Below are positions 16,976 through 25,508 of a stretch of 64,000 nucleotides of DNA, piece by piece. Position 1 is the stretch's first letter; each line of letters starts with the position of its first letter. The position numbers and the translations under genes were made by a program. A model generated the notes under the pieces. The model saw only the letters and a program-made list of their open reading frames with translations, did no database searches and was not told the DNA's origin. Source of the stretch: Dyadobacter luteus. Its GTDB lineage: Bacteria > Bacteroidota > Bacteroidia > Cytophagales > Spirosomataceae. Where the stretch lies: assembly GCF_003383615.1 (NCBI RefSeq), contig NZ_QNUL01000007.1, positions 124,001-188,000 on the forward strand, in the 5' to 3' direction.

Positions 16976-17944
16976 TTATTCCAAATAACTTACTACAGCA
17001 CGGAAACGTTTGCTGTTAGGCGAAACTTTCTCAAATGCCCTCGATGACAGCTTGATCACAATGTCATCATTAATACTCGTATCAGGTATACGGCCTATTA
17101 CACGCACGATAATTTTTTCCTGATTATACTCATTCAGGACTTCGACCAGCGCGCCTATCGGTGCGGTGCGGTGTAATCCCAAAAACTTACTCGTACTCTC
17201 ATCTGTTTCAATCATTTCCGCCAACCCTGACTCTGATTTTCTCTTACCACTCACCACTTTAGGTGCCACTACCTCTTCAACAGGTTTTACAACTTTTTCG
17301 GGTACTGCAGTTTTAGCTCTCACAGAATCTTTTACCACAGTGGTAGCAACCACCTTAGGCGCGGGGGCAGGTGCTGGTGGAGGCGTTTTAGCTCCTGCTT
17401 TCTCACTTACGATCAGCTCTTGTCCATCTTTCAGATTGTCATCTGTCAGGTTGTTCCATTTTCTGAGATCAGCCATTAAAACGCCGTATTTTACGGCAAC
17501 ACGGTACAGTGTTTGTCCTGCTTCAACTTTGTGTATACCATTCGGTGCTACCGCAGTAGTGGTGGTAGCTGATGCAGGAGTAGTAGCTTTGGGAACTTCT
17601 GTCTTTGTTGTTTCTGCCGGTTTCACAGCTTCAGCAACTTTCACTTCTTCCTTCTTTACTTCTTTTGGTGCAGCCCCCTTCGGAGTATAAGGAACCCTTA
17701 TCGTTTGCCCGAATTGTATCTGATCACTGATTCCCGGATTCGCCTCTCGTAATGCGTGAATAGTTGTTCCATATCTTCTCACAACGGCAAACATCGTTTG
17801 CCCCTGATTCACCCGGTGTAGTATAAATACTTTACCACCAACCCTTTCAACTCCCACTGAATCTACCGCTACACTTCCGTTAGCACGTGTACTAAACCCT
17901 CCAAATAAACCGGCGATCAGAGCCAGGCAAAAAATATACTTCAT
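16976..17944 (-). CDS. LysM-domain cell-wall protein with C-terminal RlpA-like domain
   Basis: 322 residues. A signal peptide (about 1-22, ending in ARANG) is followed by two LysM domains: about 46-90 (HRVNQGQTMFAVVRRYG) and about 137-183 (HKVEAGQTLYRVAVKYG). Linkers are rich in Pro, Ala, Thr and Val. The last 75 residues (PIGALVEVLNEYNQEKIIVRVIGR) resemble a double-psi barrel of the RlpA type, though the catalytic Asp is not obvious. It probably binds peptidoglycan in the periplasm. It lies downstream of the DUF4905-like gene (7 bases apart) in a minus-strand group. Confidence 0.85.
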   Translation of the reverse strand: MKYIFCLALIAGLFGGFSTRANGSVAVDSVGVERVGGKVFILHRVNQGQTMFAVVRRYGTTIHALREANPGISDQIQFGQTIRVPYTPKGAAPKEVKKEEVKVAEAVKPAETTKTEVPKATTPASATTTTAVAPNGIHKVEAGQTLYRVAVKYGVLMADLRKWNNLTDDNLKDGQELIVSEKAGAKTPPPAPAPAPKVVATTVVKDSVRAKTAVPEKVVKPVEEVVAPKVVSGKRKSESGLAEMIETDESTSKFLGLHRTAPIGALVEVLNEYNQEKIIVRVIGRIPDTSINDDIVIKLSSRAFEKVSPNSKRFRAVVSYLE

Positions 17945-17951
17945 TTAAATA

Positions 17952-18740
17952 TTATAGTGTTAAACTTTTAAATTCGTTGTTGTTCTTCAAATAGACCAGA
18001 TTTCTTCCCTTAAGTAACACTGTCGATCTCCCTATTCCTTCTCTGCCTTCAGATAGCCTTTCGTGGAGTAATTGCTCCATTTGATCGGTCATTATCAACA
18101 GATATTCTGATATTTTATCCTGCTCGTAAAGATAATAAGAAAACATCATATAGGGTCTTTTATCCAGATAATCAATAGCCACAGGAACATGCCCGTCAGT
18201 AACACGGGAAATAAAAGATGCCAGCTGGTCAAAATAGTCGTTTCCAACCATGTAACGAACCGGCTCAGCTAAAATTATTTGCCGATGTTCCGATTCTCCG
18301 TCTGTTTCTCTATCCGAAACAACCAAACCGGTTTCCGCTTTACACTGCAGATATTTGTATTTATCACCAAACCTCGTCGCTACCTCAATTTTGTCTTGAT
18401 CAATCGTTCTGACCAATACATGATTGGGAAGAGCCCATTGCAATTCTCCGTTACCACTGTCTATCATGAGCAAATCTGTCGGCTCGGGAATATCAGAATG
18501 CCTGTAGTTATGTAAAAACAGGTGTTTGTAAGAAAAAGCTGTCATAGAGCTAAACCAATCCGCACCCACCACCGAGGCTTCCCACAGCACTTCCGAACGA
18601 CCTGTATCAATCACCGCAAAAGAAACTTCTTTGTTTTGTCCACTTCTCAGCTCAATTGCCCATAAATTACTCTCGTTGTCCTGGTCGGGTAAAATCCGCC
18701 ATATATTTCGCGAAAATTGATGTGAAAAAAGTTTTTGCAA
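17952..18740 (-). CDS. DUF4905-like protein of unknown function
   Basis: 262 residues with start TTG at 18740. The content suggests repeated beta-strands (WAIELRSGQNKEVSFAVIDTG, LLMIDSGNGELQW), as in a small propeller-like protein. It resembles the DUF4905 family of Bacteroidota, which has no known function; that family call is from memory and tentative. No signal peptide. It starts back-to-back with kdsB: the two genes share the region 18735-18800, so their promoters must overlap or lie inside each other's leaders. Confidence 0.65.
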   Translation of the reverse strand: MQKLFSHQFSRNIWRILPDQDNESNLWAIELRSGQNKEVSFAVIDTGRSEVLWEASVVGADWFSSMTAFSYKHLFLHNYRHSDIPEPTDLLMIDSGNGELQWALPNHVLVRTIDQDKIEVATRFGDKYKYLQCKAETGLVVSDRETDGESEHRQIILAEPVRYMVGNDYFDQLASFISRVTDGHVPVAIDYLDKRPYMMFSYYLYEQDKISEYLLIMTDQMEQLLHERLSEGREGIGRSTVLLKGRNLVYLKNNNEFKSLTL

Positions 18741-18797
18741 TTTTTTAGCTTTATTTTGAAACGAAATTTGAAAGTAAACAATCTAACACCAATATCT

Positions 18798-19535
18798 GTG
18801 CAAATTTTAGGAATAATACCCGCCCGATATGCATCCACCCGATTTCCAGCCAAGGCGCTTGCCGACATTGGTGGGAAAAGCATGATCCGGCGAGTATATG
18901 AGCAGGCGTTAAAAGCAGAAAAACTTCATAAAGTAATTATAGCCACCGACGATCAGAGAATAATGGATCATGTCAGGGATTTCGGGGGTGAGGCAGTGAT
19001 GACTTCTACTGAGCACCAAAGCGGCACAGACAGATGCTTCGAAGCACTAACTAAAACAGAAGGAAAATTTGATTATGTAATTAATATTCAAGGTGATGAA
19101 CCTTTCATAAACCCGGATCCTATTAACAATCTGGCTAATGAGCTGGACGGACAAACTCAATTGGCCACACTGGTAAAGGTGATTGATCAGGAAGATTTGC
19201 TTTTCAATGTGAATGTTCCCAAGGCTGTGCTTAATACGCGAAATGAAGTCATGTATTTCAGCAGACAAACCATTCCTTATCTGCGCAATCATGAAAAAGA
19301 AGAATGGCTTCAGCATCACAGATTCTATAAACACATCGGTATATATGCCTACCGTTCAGACATTCTGGAATCGCTTACGCAATTGCCGGTAAGTTCTTTG
19401 GAAAAAGCAGAAGCACTTGAACAGCTCAGATGGCTTGAAAATGGCTATGCAATTCGTGCAGTTGTAACCAGCGACGACTCCCATGGAGTAGATACGCCGG
19501 AAGATCTTGACAAGGTTTCCCGCAAATTTCTGTAG
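18798..19535 (+). CDS. kdsB: 3-deoxy-manno-octulosonate cytidylyltransferase
   Basis: Activates Kdo to CMP-Kdo for lipopolysaccharide inner-core synthesis. The GTG at 18798 is preferred because it places the family start (QILGIIPARYASTRFPAKAL) at residue 2 and gives 245 residues, close to the usual 248. A longer frame from TTG at 18735 would add 21 poorly conserved residues. Other signatures are IATDDQRI, TSTEHQSGTDR, NIQGDEPFI and GVDTPEDL. It is divergent from the DUF4905-like gene, and porX lies downstream after a 150-base gap. Confidence 0.93.
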   Translation: MQILGIIPARYASTRFPAKALADIGGKSMIRRVYEQALKAEKLHKVIIATDDQRIMDHVRDFGGEAVMTSTEHQSGTDRCFEALTKTEGKFDYVINIQGDEPFINPDPINNLANELDGQTQLATLVKVIDQEDLLFNVNVPKAVLNTRNEVMYFSRQTIPYLRNHEKEEWLQHHRFYKHIGIYAYRSDILESLTQLPVSSLEKAEALEQLRWLENGYAIRAVVTSDDSHGVDTPEDLDKVSRKFL

Positions 19536-19615
19536 TCGCTCTGGCGTGGTATTTTTAGTGTTTTTGGGACCTGTATTGAGAAAATGTTAAAATAGGTTAA
19601 AACGGTAAATCTTAT

Positions 19616-19637
19616 ACGAGTTTACTTTTCGACTCGT
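19616..19637. repeat. Short inverted repeat upstream of porX
   Basis: ACGAGT (19616-19621) and ACTCGT (19632-19637) flank TTACTTTTCG, which holds a near-match (TACTTTTC) to the -7 element, about 50-70 bases before porX. It could be an operator over the porX promoter, though a chance 6-bp repeat is possible. Confidence 0.3.
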
Positions 19638-19685
19638 TATCCTGTAAAGTTTTTAATTAAAATCATTAAATAAGAATCCCCGCTT

Positions 19686-21251
19686 ATGCAATACAATATT
19701 CTTTGGGCCGATGATGAAATAGATCTTTTGAAACCACATATCATGTTTCTTACCAACAAGGGTTATAACGTTACGCCTGTTAACAGCGGAGCAGATGCCC
19801 TGGACCGGATAGAAAATGATCGCTTCGACATCGTTTTTCTTGACGAAATGATGCCTGGTATGACTGGTCTTGAAACCCTGGCTCAAATTAAGCAACAGCA
19901 GCCCAATCTTCCTGTGGTAATGATTACCAAAAGTGAGGAAGAGCATATCATGGAAGATGCGATCGGATCAAAAATCGACGACTACCTCATTAAGCCGCTG
20001 AACCCAAATCAGATACTACTTTCGGTTAAGAAAATACTTGATAACAAGAGACTTGTTACTGAAAAAACCACATTAAGTTACCAGCAGGAATTCCGCAACC
20101 TGGCCATGCAATACCAGGATCGGATAGGTCATGATGAATGGGCTGATATCTATAAAAAGCTTATCTACTGGGAACTGGAATTGGAAAATTCTGATGACGA
20201 TGGCATGTCGGAGGTTTTCAGCATGCAGAAAAGTGATGCTAATGCCAATTTCTGTAAATTCATTGAAGACGAGTATGAAGACTGGCTGAATGATCCGAAG
20301 TCTGACAAACCAATCCTATCTCATCAGTTGATGAAGCAGAAGGTGTTCCCGCATCTTAAAGGGTCCGACGAACCGGTCTTTTTCCTTTTAATTGACAACT
20401 TCCGCTACGATCAATGGAAGATGATCCAGCCGATTCTTCAGGAGTACTTTAATATCGAGGAAGAATCGTCCTACTATTCTATTCTCCCAACCACCACAGG
20501 TTATGCCCGTAACGCGATTTTCTCCGGATTGATGCCGAGTGAAATGGAAAGGAAGCATCCGCAATGGTGGGTGAGTGATGAAAATACACCGGATGGTGAA
20601 GAAGGATTGAACAATCATGAATATGATTTCCTTCAAAAACAATTGGAGACAAACCATCTGAATATAAGGTCATCGTATCACAAAATCCTGAATACCAACC
20701 AAGGGAAAGCACTTATTGATAACTTCAATAACCTGCTGAATAACCAGCTGAATGTGGTCGTTTACAACTTCGTTGATATGCTGTCACATGCACGCACGGA
20801 CGTACAGATGATCAAGGAACTTGCACCGGACGAAGCAGCTTATCGTTCCATTACCAAGTCGTGGCTGATGCACTCTCCTCTGCTTGATTTCATCAAAAAA
20901 ATAGCTGAGAAAAAAGCAAGATTAATCCTGACTACAGACCACGGGATGATTCGGGTTCAGAAGCCTGTTAAAATTATTGGTTACAGAGAAACCAACACCA
21001 ACCTTCGCTACAAGCACGGTAAAAATCTTGGATTCGACGACAACCACCTGATGGTATGCAGAAAGCCTGAGAGATTGTTCCTTCCAAAACCACACGTGTC
21101 CACTTCATATGTGTTTACCAAGGAGGATTATTTCTTTGCTTACCCAAACAACTATAATCAATATGTGAATTTATACAGAGATACTTTCCAGCATGGAGGA
21201 GTTTCTTTGGAAGAAATGATCATTCCTTTTATTGATATGAAGGCGAAGTAG
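19686..21251 (+). CDS. porX: PorX: response regulator fused to PglZ-type phosphatase
   Basis: 521 residues. The N-terminal receiver domain (about 1-125) has the acidic pair in WADDE, phospho-acceptor Asp53 in FLDEMMPG, and the conserved Lys in LIKPLNP. The C-terminal PglZ/alkaline-phosphatase-like domain (about 210-515) has FLLIDNFRYDQW, TTTGYARNAIFSG and LTTDHGM, which supply metal ligands and the nucleophilic Thr. PorX, with histidine kinase PorY, controls type IX secretion genes in Bacteroidota, and studied homologues cleave phosphate esters and oligonucleotides. It has no DNA-binding domain. PorY is not in this window; another T9SS-related gene, sprE, lies at 40.7-42.9 kb. Confidence 0.93.
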   Translation: MQYNILWADDEIDLLKPHIMFLTNKGYNVTPVNSGADALDRIENDRFDIVFLDEMMPGMTGLETLAQIKQQQPNLPVVMITKSEEEHIMEDAIGSKIDDYLIKPLNPNQILLSVKKILDNKRLVTEKTTLSYQQEFRNLAMQYQDRIGHDEWADIYKKLIYWELELENSDDDGMSEVFSMQKSDANANFCKFIEDEYEDWLNDPKSDKPILSHQLMKQKVFPHLKGSDEPVFFLLIDNFRYDQWKMIQPILQEYFNIEEESSYYSILPTTTGYARNAIFSGLMPSEMERKHPQWWVSDENTPDGEEGLNNHEYDFLQKQLETNHLNIRSSYHKILNTNQGKALIDNFNNLLNNQLNVVVYNFVDMLSHARTDVQMIKELAPDEAAYRSITKSWLMHSPLLDFIKKIAEKKARLILTTDHGMIRVQKPVKIIGYRETNTNLRYKHGKNLGFDDNHLMVCRKPERLFLPKPHVSTSYVFTKEDYFFAYPNNYNQYVNLYRDTFQHGGVSLEEMIIPFIDMKAK

Positions 21252-21312
21252 ATTTTTGATAAGAGGAGTAAGAGGTAAAGAAGTAAGAATTACCTGACAA
21301 ATCTAATCAATA

Positions 21313-21370
21313 AAAAAGGTTCAGAATTTGCAGATCCCGGTAAGGGACTTGTAAACTCTGAACCTTTTTC
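21313..21370. terminator. Bidirectional terminator between porX and ftsE
   Basis: Outer stem AAAAAGGTTCAGA (21313-21325) with TCTGAACCTTTTT (21357-21369), plus an inner TCCC/GGGA hairpin (21335-21347). T-runs on both strands fit convergent genes. Confidence 0.85.
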
Positions 21371-21411
21371 GGTTAGTATTTATAACTTCAGCTAATACCT
21401 GTTACTCGGAA

Positions 21412-22089
21412 TCAACCTTCTGTAACGCTTCCGTTTTCGCATTTCAGTACGCGGGCGGGAAACTTACGCAAAAATTCGTGGTTATGTGTTGCCATCAGAA
21501 TGGCAGTACCTGCGTTGTTGATGGTTTTAAAGACCTGCATAATCTGATCGGCTACCTCCGGATCCAAATTACCTGTAGGCTCATCTGCAATTAATATTTT
21601 AGGTTCGTTGAGCATGGCCCTTGCGATTACCACACGCTGCTGCTCACCTCCCGAAAGTTGATGCGGCATGCGTTTTTGTGAAGTACCAAGCCCAACCTGC
21701 ATCAGCACTTCTGCAATACGTTTTGAAATCTTACCTTTATCTTTCCAGCCTGTTGCACGAAGTACAAAAGAAAGATTGTCTTCAACAGAGCGGTCTGACA
21801 ACAATTGGAAATCCTGAAAAACAATCCCGATTTTACGTCGCAGAAAAGGAATATCGCTTCGTTTGATCTTGTGGAGCTCGTGACCTGCTACTTTAGCTGA
21901 ACCAGTATGCAACCAGAGGTCAGCGTATAAAGTTTTCAAAAGCGAACTTTTACCACTACCGGTTCTTCCAATCATGTACACGAACTCACCATTCTTGATT
22001 TCAAAATGCACATCATTTAGTACAGGGCGATCTCCCTGGTAAATGTCTGCCCGATCCAGTAAAATAATCGGCTCTGCTGCCTCAGTCAT
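21412..22089 (-). CDS. ftsE: Cell-division ABC transporter ATP-binding protein FtsE
   Basis: 225 residues from the ATG at 22089. A TTG two codons earlier also fits. All ABC ATPase motifs are present: Walker A GRTGSGKSS, Q-loop VFQDFQLL, signature LSGGEQQR, Walker B ILIADEPTGNLD and the switch His in MATHNHEF. The close spacing and EPTGNLDP motif match FtsE, which works with membrane partner FtsX to activate septal peptidoglycan hydrolases. ftsX is not adjacent, as is common in Bacteroidota, so an alternative LolD/MacB-like role cannot be fully excluded. Upstream lies a 159-base gap with two hairpins. Confidence 0.85.
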   Translation of the reverse strand: MTEAAEPIILLDRADIYQGDRPVLNDVHFEIKNGEFVYMIGRTGSGKSSLLKTLYADLWLHTGSAKVAGHELHKIKRSDIPFLRRKIGIVFQDFQLLSDRSVEDNLSFVLRATGWKDKGKISKRIAEVLMQVGLGTSQKRMPHQLSGGEQQRVVIARAMLNEPKILIADEPTGNLDPEVADQIMQVFKTINNAGTAILMATHNHEFLRKFPARVLKCENGSVTEG

Positions 22090-22139
22090 AGTCAACTAAA
22101 AAAGGTTTCAAAAAACTCAGTGTGCTCTCATTATAAACA

Positions 22140-22215
22140 CAGTCGGAAACAAAAACCATAGCTTCTGCCTCCGACTGCCGAGACCTGTCATGTTCTGAGG
22201 ATATCAGAACGTGAC
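22140..22215. other. Structured intergenic region between ftsE and the transaldolase gene
   Basis: Two hairpins lie in the 159-base gap: CAGTCGG (22140-22146) with CCGACTG (22171-22177), and GTTCTGA (22192-22198) with TCAGAAC (22204-22210). The second arm pair extends outward as TGTCA/TGAC with one mismatch. Neither has a following T-run on the minus strand, so they are more likely RNA structures in an ftsE leader or a weak processing site than terminators. Confidence 0.4.
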
Positions 22216-22248
22216 CAGACCTGAAATATTACTGTTGTTACCTGTCAA

Positions 22249-22908
22249 TTACTTTGAATTTCCTTTTGCGTAATCAGCAAGGAATTTTTCAAGACCGATG
22301 TCAGTAAGTGGGTGCTTCAACAATGCTTCCATTGCGCTCAATGGGCCTGTCATTACGTCAGCTCCAACTTCTGCGCACTGGATAATGTGCATTGGGTGAC
22401 GCACTGAAGCAGCAAGAACCTGAGTTTCGTAGCCGTAGTTACGGTAGATAGTCAAAATTTGCTCGATCAAACCAATTCCGTCTGTTGAAATATCATCAAG
22501 ACGACCAATGAAAGGAGATACATAAGTAGCGCCAGCCTTGGCAGCCAAAAGAGCCTGTCCGGCAGAGAAAATCAAAGTACAGTTGGTACGGATACCTTTC
22601 TGAGAGAAATATTTAAGTGCTTTCACACCCTCTTTGATCATTGGAATCTTCACAACAATCTTGCTATCGATTTCAACCAATTCTTCGCCCTCACGAATCA
22701 TTCCCTCCAAATCAACAGAAACAACCTCAGCACTTACATCACCGTCTACGATATCGCAGATCGCCTTGTAGTGGCTCAGGATATTGTCTTTACCTGTGAT
22801 TCCTTCTTTAGCCATCAAAGAAGGGTTTGTTGTTACTCCGTCCAAAACACCTAACTCGTGCGCTTCCTTAATTTCTTTAAGGTTTGCGGTATCAATAAAA
22901 AATTTCAT
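22249..22908 (-). CDS. Transaldolase / fructose-6-phosphate aldolase family protein
   Basis: 219 residues starting at [15 protein letters not shown] (ATG at 22908). The short length and this start identify the TalC/MipB/Fsa subgroup of transaldolases. The Schiff-base lysine is in [10 protein letters not shown], with [10 protein letters not shown] and [15 protein letters not shown] also conserved. It acts in the cytoplasm in the pentose phosphate pathway or as an aldolase, and sequence alone does not separate these. The open frame extends upstream to 23034 but runs into the SRP RNA gene, which rules out the longer start. Confidence 0.92.
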   Translation of the reverse strand: MKFFIDTANLKEIKEAHELGVLDGVTTNPSLMAKEGITGKDNILSHYKAICDIVDGDVSAEVVSVDLEGMIREGEELVEIDSKIVVKIPMIKEGVKALKYFSQKGIRTNCTLIFSAGQALLAAKAGATYVSPFIGRLDDISTDGIGLIEQILTIYRNYGYETQVLAASVRHPMHIIQCAEVGADVMTGPLSAMEALLKHPLTDIGLEKFLADYAKGNSK

Positions 22909-23003
22909 ATCGGGAATTGTATGGTTTAATTTCTCACAAAAGTAGAAAACGATAATCAAACCAAAAAGAAAGATGTGAATTGAAATAGAAAGGCACAAAA
23001 AAA

Positions 23004-23094
23004 GGCAAACCGAGAATCTCACTGCATCAACCACCTACCCTTGCTTCCGTCAGGACCTGGGGGATTCGGAAGGAGCTAGTAGTTCCGATTTGCC
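23004..23094 (-). ncRNA. ffs: Signal recognition particle RNA (bacterial small type)
   Basis: On the minus strand the conserved SRP helix-8 core is present (CAGGTCCTGACGGAAGCAAGG, shown here as positions 23040-23060). The ends pair as GGCAAATCG at the 5' side (23086-23094) with CGGTTTGCC at the 3' side (23004-23012), giving a 9-bp terminal stem. A run of seven T residues follows at 22997-23003 as terminator. A TATCTTTG promoter element at 23099-23106 ends 4 bases before the mapped 5' end. The RNA binds Ffh and targets membrane proteins to SecYEG. The length of about 91 nt is normal for this type. Confidence 0.93.
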
Positions 23095-23098
23095 GCTG

Positions 23099-23106
23099 CA
23101 AAGATA
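23099..23106 (-). promoter_or_regulatory. -7 promoter element of the SRP RNA gene (TATCTTTG)
   Basis: An exact TAnnTTTG match whose position predicts transcription starting at about 23094, the paired 5' end of the RNA. A TTTG on the same strand lies 15 bases further upstream (23122-23125), shorter than the typical spacing. Confidence 0.65.
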
Positions 23107-23152
23107 AAGACATTTTATTGACAAAAAGAAAACATTCGCATCACTTTCCGAT

Positions 23153-23160
23153 TACTTTTG
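23153..23160 (+). promoter_or_regulatory. Possible -7 element for the TPR lipoprotein gene (TACTTTTG)
   Basis: An exact TAnnTTTG match 27 bases before the ATG at 23187. No -33 TTG at standard distance. Confidence 0.45.
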
Positions 23161-23186
23161 TGCGAACCATCTAGAAATGAACAATT

Positions 23187-23891
23187 ATGCCGCGTCAATT
23201 TTTTTTATTTTTTTTATTTATCATCACCTCTTGCTCCCAATCTTCTGATGCTTTCCTGAAAAAAGGGAAGGATTTAATGCGCGAAGGAAAAACCCGCGAA
23301 GCCATCGAATTCATCAATAAAGCCATTGAAAAAAATACTTCAAACGCCGAAGCTTTCAATTTGCGTGGGGTAGCCTACTACGAATTGAAGGAATATCCGA
23401 ATGCGATGCTTGATTTTAATCAGGCCATCAAAATTTCCCCCGATTCCTATCGTCCCTATTTTAACCGCGCTCTGTTGCAAAAAAGTGAAAACCGCCTTGA
23501 CTCTGCTCTGGCAGATTACAACAAGGCCGCCGCTCTTGCACCTGACACCTCCGATGTATTTTTGAATCGTGGTGAACTGCTTGCATTGCTTGAAAAACTG
23601 CCAGACGCAGTTCAGGACTTCGAAAAAGCCACAAAACTGAACGAGAATAACAAAATGGCATGGTACAATCTTGGTAATACGTACTACAGACAAAAAGACT
23701 ATACAAAAGCGTCTCTGGCATTCCGTCAGACTCTTAAACTGGATTCTCAATATGGGAAAGCATACTATGGCCTCGGGCTGTCGCAGTGGTATGAGGGAGA
23801 AAAAGATCTGAGTTGTGGCAATTTCAAGCAAGCTGCCAATCTAGGGTATTCTGATGCTGTATCAGCGATGAGCCAATTCTGTCAACAATAA
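23187..23891 (+). CDS. Tetratricopeptide-repeat lipoprotein
   Basis: 234 residues. The N-terminus (MPRQFFLFFLFIITSCSQS) is a lipoprotein signal with lipobox ITSC, so Cys16 should be lipidated. The rest is five to six TPR units, recognisable as repeated A.A....G......A...F..A patterns (for example AEAFNLRGVAYYELKEYPNA and MAWYNLGNTYYRQKDYTKA). TPR proteins scaffold protein complexes, and no specific partner is visible. It is followed after 15 bases by a TMEM220-like gene, probably in one transcript. Confidence 0.82.
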   Translation: MPRQFFLFFLFIITSCSQSSDAFLKKGKDLMREGKTREAIEFINKAIEKNTSNAEAFNLRGVAYYELKEYPNAMLDFNQAIKISPDSYRPYFNRALLQKSENRLDSALADYNKAAALAPDTSDVFLNRGELLALLEKLPDAVQDFEKATKLNENNKMAWYNLGNTYYRQKDYTKASLAFRQTLKLDSQYGKAYYGLGLSQWYEGEKDLSCGNFKQAANLGYSDAVSAMSQFCQQ

Positions 23892-23906
23892 TAATTCTGT
23901 ACATCA

Positions 23907-24239
23907 ATGAAAGCGTTACTAAAAATCGGCCTGGGTATTATGTTCATCATATTCTCTTACCTGCAGGTCAACGATCCGGACTCGGGCATCTGGATAGGGA
24001 TATATAGCTTTGCTGCATTAGGCTGCTATATGAGTTTACGGGATCTATGGCCTTCCTGGGTATATTATGCCCTGGCAGCAGGCTATGTCATTGGTGCAAT
24101 ACTTCAATGGCCACCGGAATTCGAAGGCGTATTGTTCGATCAGATGCAAATGAGAAGCATGAATATAGAGTTGGCGAGAGAATCTCTCGGACTCGGAATA
24201 TGCGCGATAGCAATGGCCGTATTAGGCAAATGGGGTTAA
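23907..24239 (+). CDS. TMEM220-like small membrane protein
   Basis: 110 residues with three to four transmembrane helices. The segment YLQVNDPDSGIWIGIYSF matches the conserved region of the TMEM220 family (N-D-P-D followed by a Trp), which occurs in animals and many Bacteroidota but has no known function. Its stop codon overlaps the last four bases of the convergent birA gene. It is probably co-transcribed with the TPR lipoprotein. Confidence 0.75.
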   Translation: MKALLKIGLGIMFIIFSYLQVNDPDSGIWIGIYSFAALGCYMSLRDLWPSWVYYALAAGYVIGAILQWPPEFEGVLFDQMQMRSMNIELARESLGLGICAIAMAVLGKWG

Positions 24240-25006
24240 GCATTCCAAACCCATTCAATCTCTTTTAAACCAAAGGACCTGATTTCCTCTTCACCGTTTA
24301 ACTGAACAAGAATCTGTCCGCTTTCAGCAACTCCCTGTACTATTCCGCTTACGTCTTCATTATTGTAACGGAATAGTACAGGAGACTGAAAACCATATAA
24401 ATGCGAAAGATATTCTTCCCGGATTTTGTTGTAGCCATCACTTCGAAGCAATTGCTGATACCGGATATCCAGGAAGCTTATTATTCTGTCAAATTCTTCC
24501 TTAAGAGATACCTGTCTGCCTATAACCTGAGCCAGTGAGGAAGTCCTGCCTGACTCAAATACGAGTTGATTGATATTGACTCCTATACCTACGATGGAAT
24601 GGGAAATACTGCCACCCTGAATAGAATTTTCAATGAGGGTTCCACTCAGTTTTTTACCTGACACATAAATGTCATTGGGCCATTTGATTTTCACCTGATC
24701 CGTGTGCACCCGAAGCATGTCATAAATCGCCAAGGCGACTACCTGACTGATCAAAAACTGCTGATCAATTGCCACAGTCCGTGGTTGCAGGATGAGCGAA
24801 AACATCAGATTCTGCCCGGGTTCAGAATGCCAGGTAGTTCCTCGCTGACCCCTTCCGCCAGTTTGGTTGTCGGCTATGACAACAGTCCCCTCCTCTCCTA
24901 TACCACTATGCACTAATTCAGCCGCTATGTCGTTTGTTGAATGACAACTTGGCAGATATATTATCTTTTTGCCAATAATTAGGGTATTATGTATAGTGTT
25001 GTACAA
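24236..25006 (-). CDS. birA: Biotin--[acetyl-CoA-carboxylase] ligase
   Basis: 256 residues, start TTG at 25006 (no earlier in-frame ATG or GTG). Biotin-protein ligase motifs are present: CHSTNDIAAEL, the biotin/ATP loop GGRGQRGTTWHSEPGQNLMFSL, IKWPNDIYVSGKKLSGTLIE and GIGVNIN. It lacks the N-terminal winged-helix domain of E. coli BirA, so it should be an enzyme only, not a repressor. It attaches biotin to the carboxyl carrier protein for fatty acid synthesis. It diverges from rsfS across 47 bases. Confidence 0.93.
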   Translation of the reverse strand: MYNTIHNTLIIGKKIIYLPSCHSTNDIAAELVHSGIGEEGTVVIADNQTGGRGQRGTTWHSEPGQNLMFSLILQPRTVAIDQQFLISQVVALAIYDMLRVHTDQVKIKWPNDIYVSGKKLSGTLIENSIQGGSISHSIVGIGVNINQLVFESGRTSSLAQVIGRQVSLKEEFDRIISFLDIRYQQLLRSDGYNKIREEYLSHLYGFQSPVLFRYNNEDVSGIVQGVAESGQILVQLNGEEEIRSFGLKEIEWVWNA

Positions 25007-25053
25007 TTTTTTTGCTTTACTTTAGAGTTTATAGAAATGGGAATCAATTACGC

Positions 25054-25437
25054 ATGAAACAACGCAAAAATAAAGAACTATCATCAAAAGATCTCTCCGA
25101 GCTTGTAGCTAAAGGAATGGCGGAAAAGAAAGGGCTTGATATAGCAATTCTGGATCTCAGAAATGTTAAAAATTCAATTACTGATTTTTTTGTAATCTGC
25201 TCGGGTAACTCCGATACACAAATCGACGCACTTGCCAGCTCTATAGAGGACGAAGTGTACAAGGTTTCTCAAACCGAACCATGGCAAAAAGAGGGTAAAG
25301 CCAATGGGGAATGGATATTGATAGACTATGTCGATGTGGTTGCACATATCTTTAATAAAGACCGTCGCCAACATTATGATCTCGAAGAGTTATGGGGTGA
25401 TGCTGTTGTAACGCACTTTGAAGACTCCGTGGCTTGA
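25054..25437 (+). CDS. rsfS: Ribosome silencing factor RsfS
   Basis: 127 residues from the ATG at 25054. The frame is open from a TTG at 25012, but the extra residues do not fit the family. Motifs ITDFFVICSGNSDTQIDA, GEWILIDYVDVVAHIF and YDLEELWGDA are diagnostic. RsfS binds ribosomal protein L14 (uL14) and blocks subunit joining when nutrients are scarce. It is followed after 71 bases by ftsH in the same direction, an arrangement common in Bacteroidota. Confidence 0.95.
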   Translation: MKQRKNKELSSKDLSELVAKGMAEKKGLDIAILDLRNVKNSITDFFVICSGNSDTQIDALASSIEDEVYKVSQTEPWQKEGKANGEWILIDYVDVVAHIFNKDRRQHYDLEELWGDAVVTHFEDSVA

Positions 25438-25508
25438 ACTGACAGAGCAGTGAACACTCACCGCTTTGTAAATGTTGTTTAGTATATTTCTCTTAATTAA
25501 TACACAGA

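Noticed and set aside
17166..17690. A 174-codon plus-strand frame opposite the LysM gene
   Set aside because: It mirrors the Ala/Val/Thr/Pro-rich linkers of the LysM protein and has no independent features.
18735..18797. TTG start for kdsB 21 codons upstream
   Set aside because: The extra residues are not part of the family, and the frame would overlap the start of the divergent gene; the GTG at 18798 fits the known N-terminus.
22909..23034. N-terminal extension of the transaldolase frame
   Set aside because: It runs through the SRP RNA terminator and 3' end; the family start lies at 22908.
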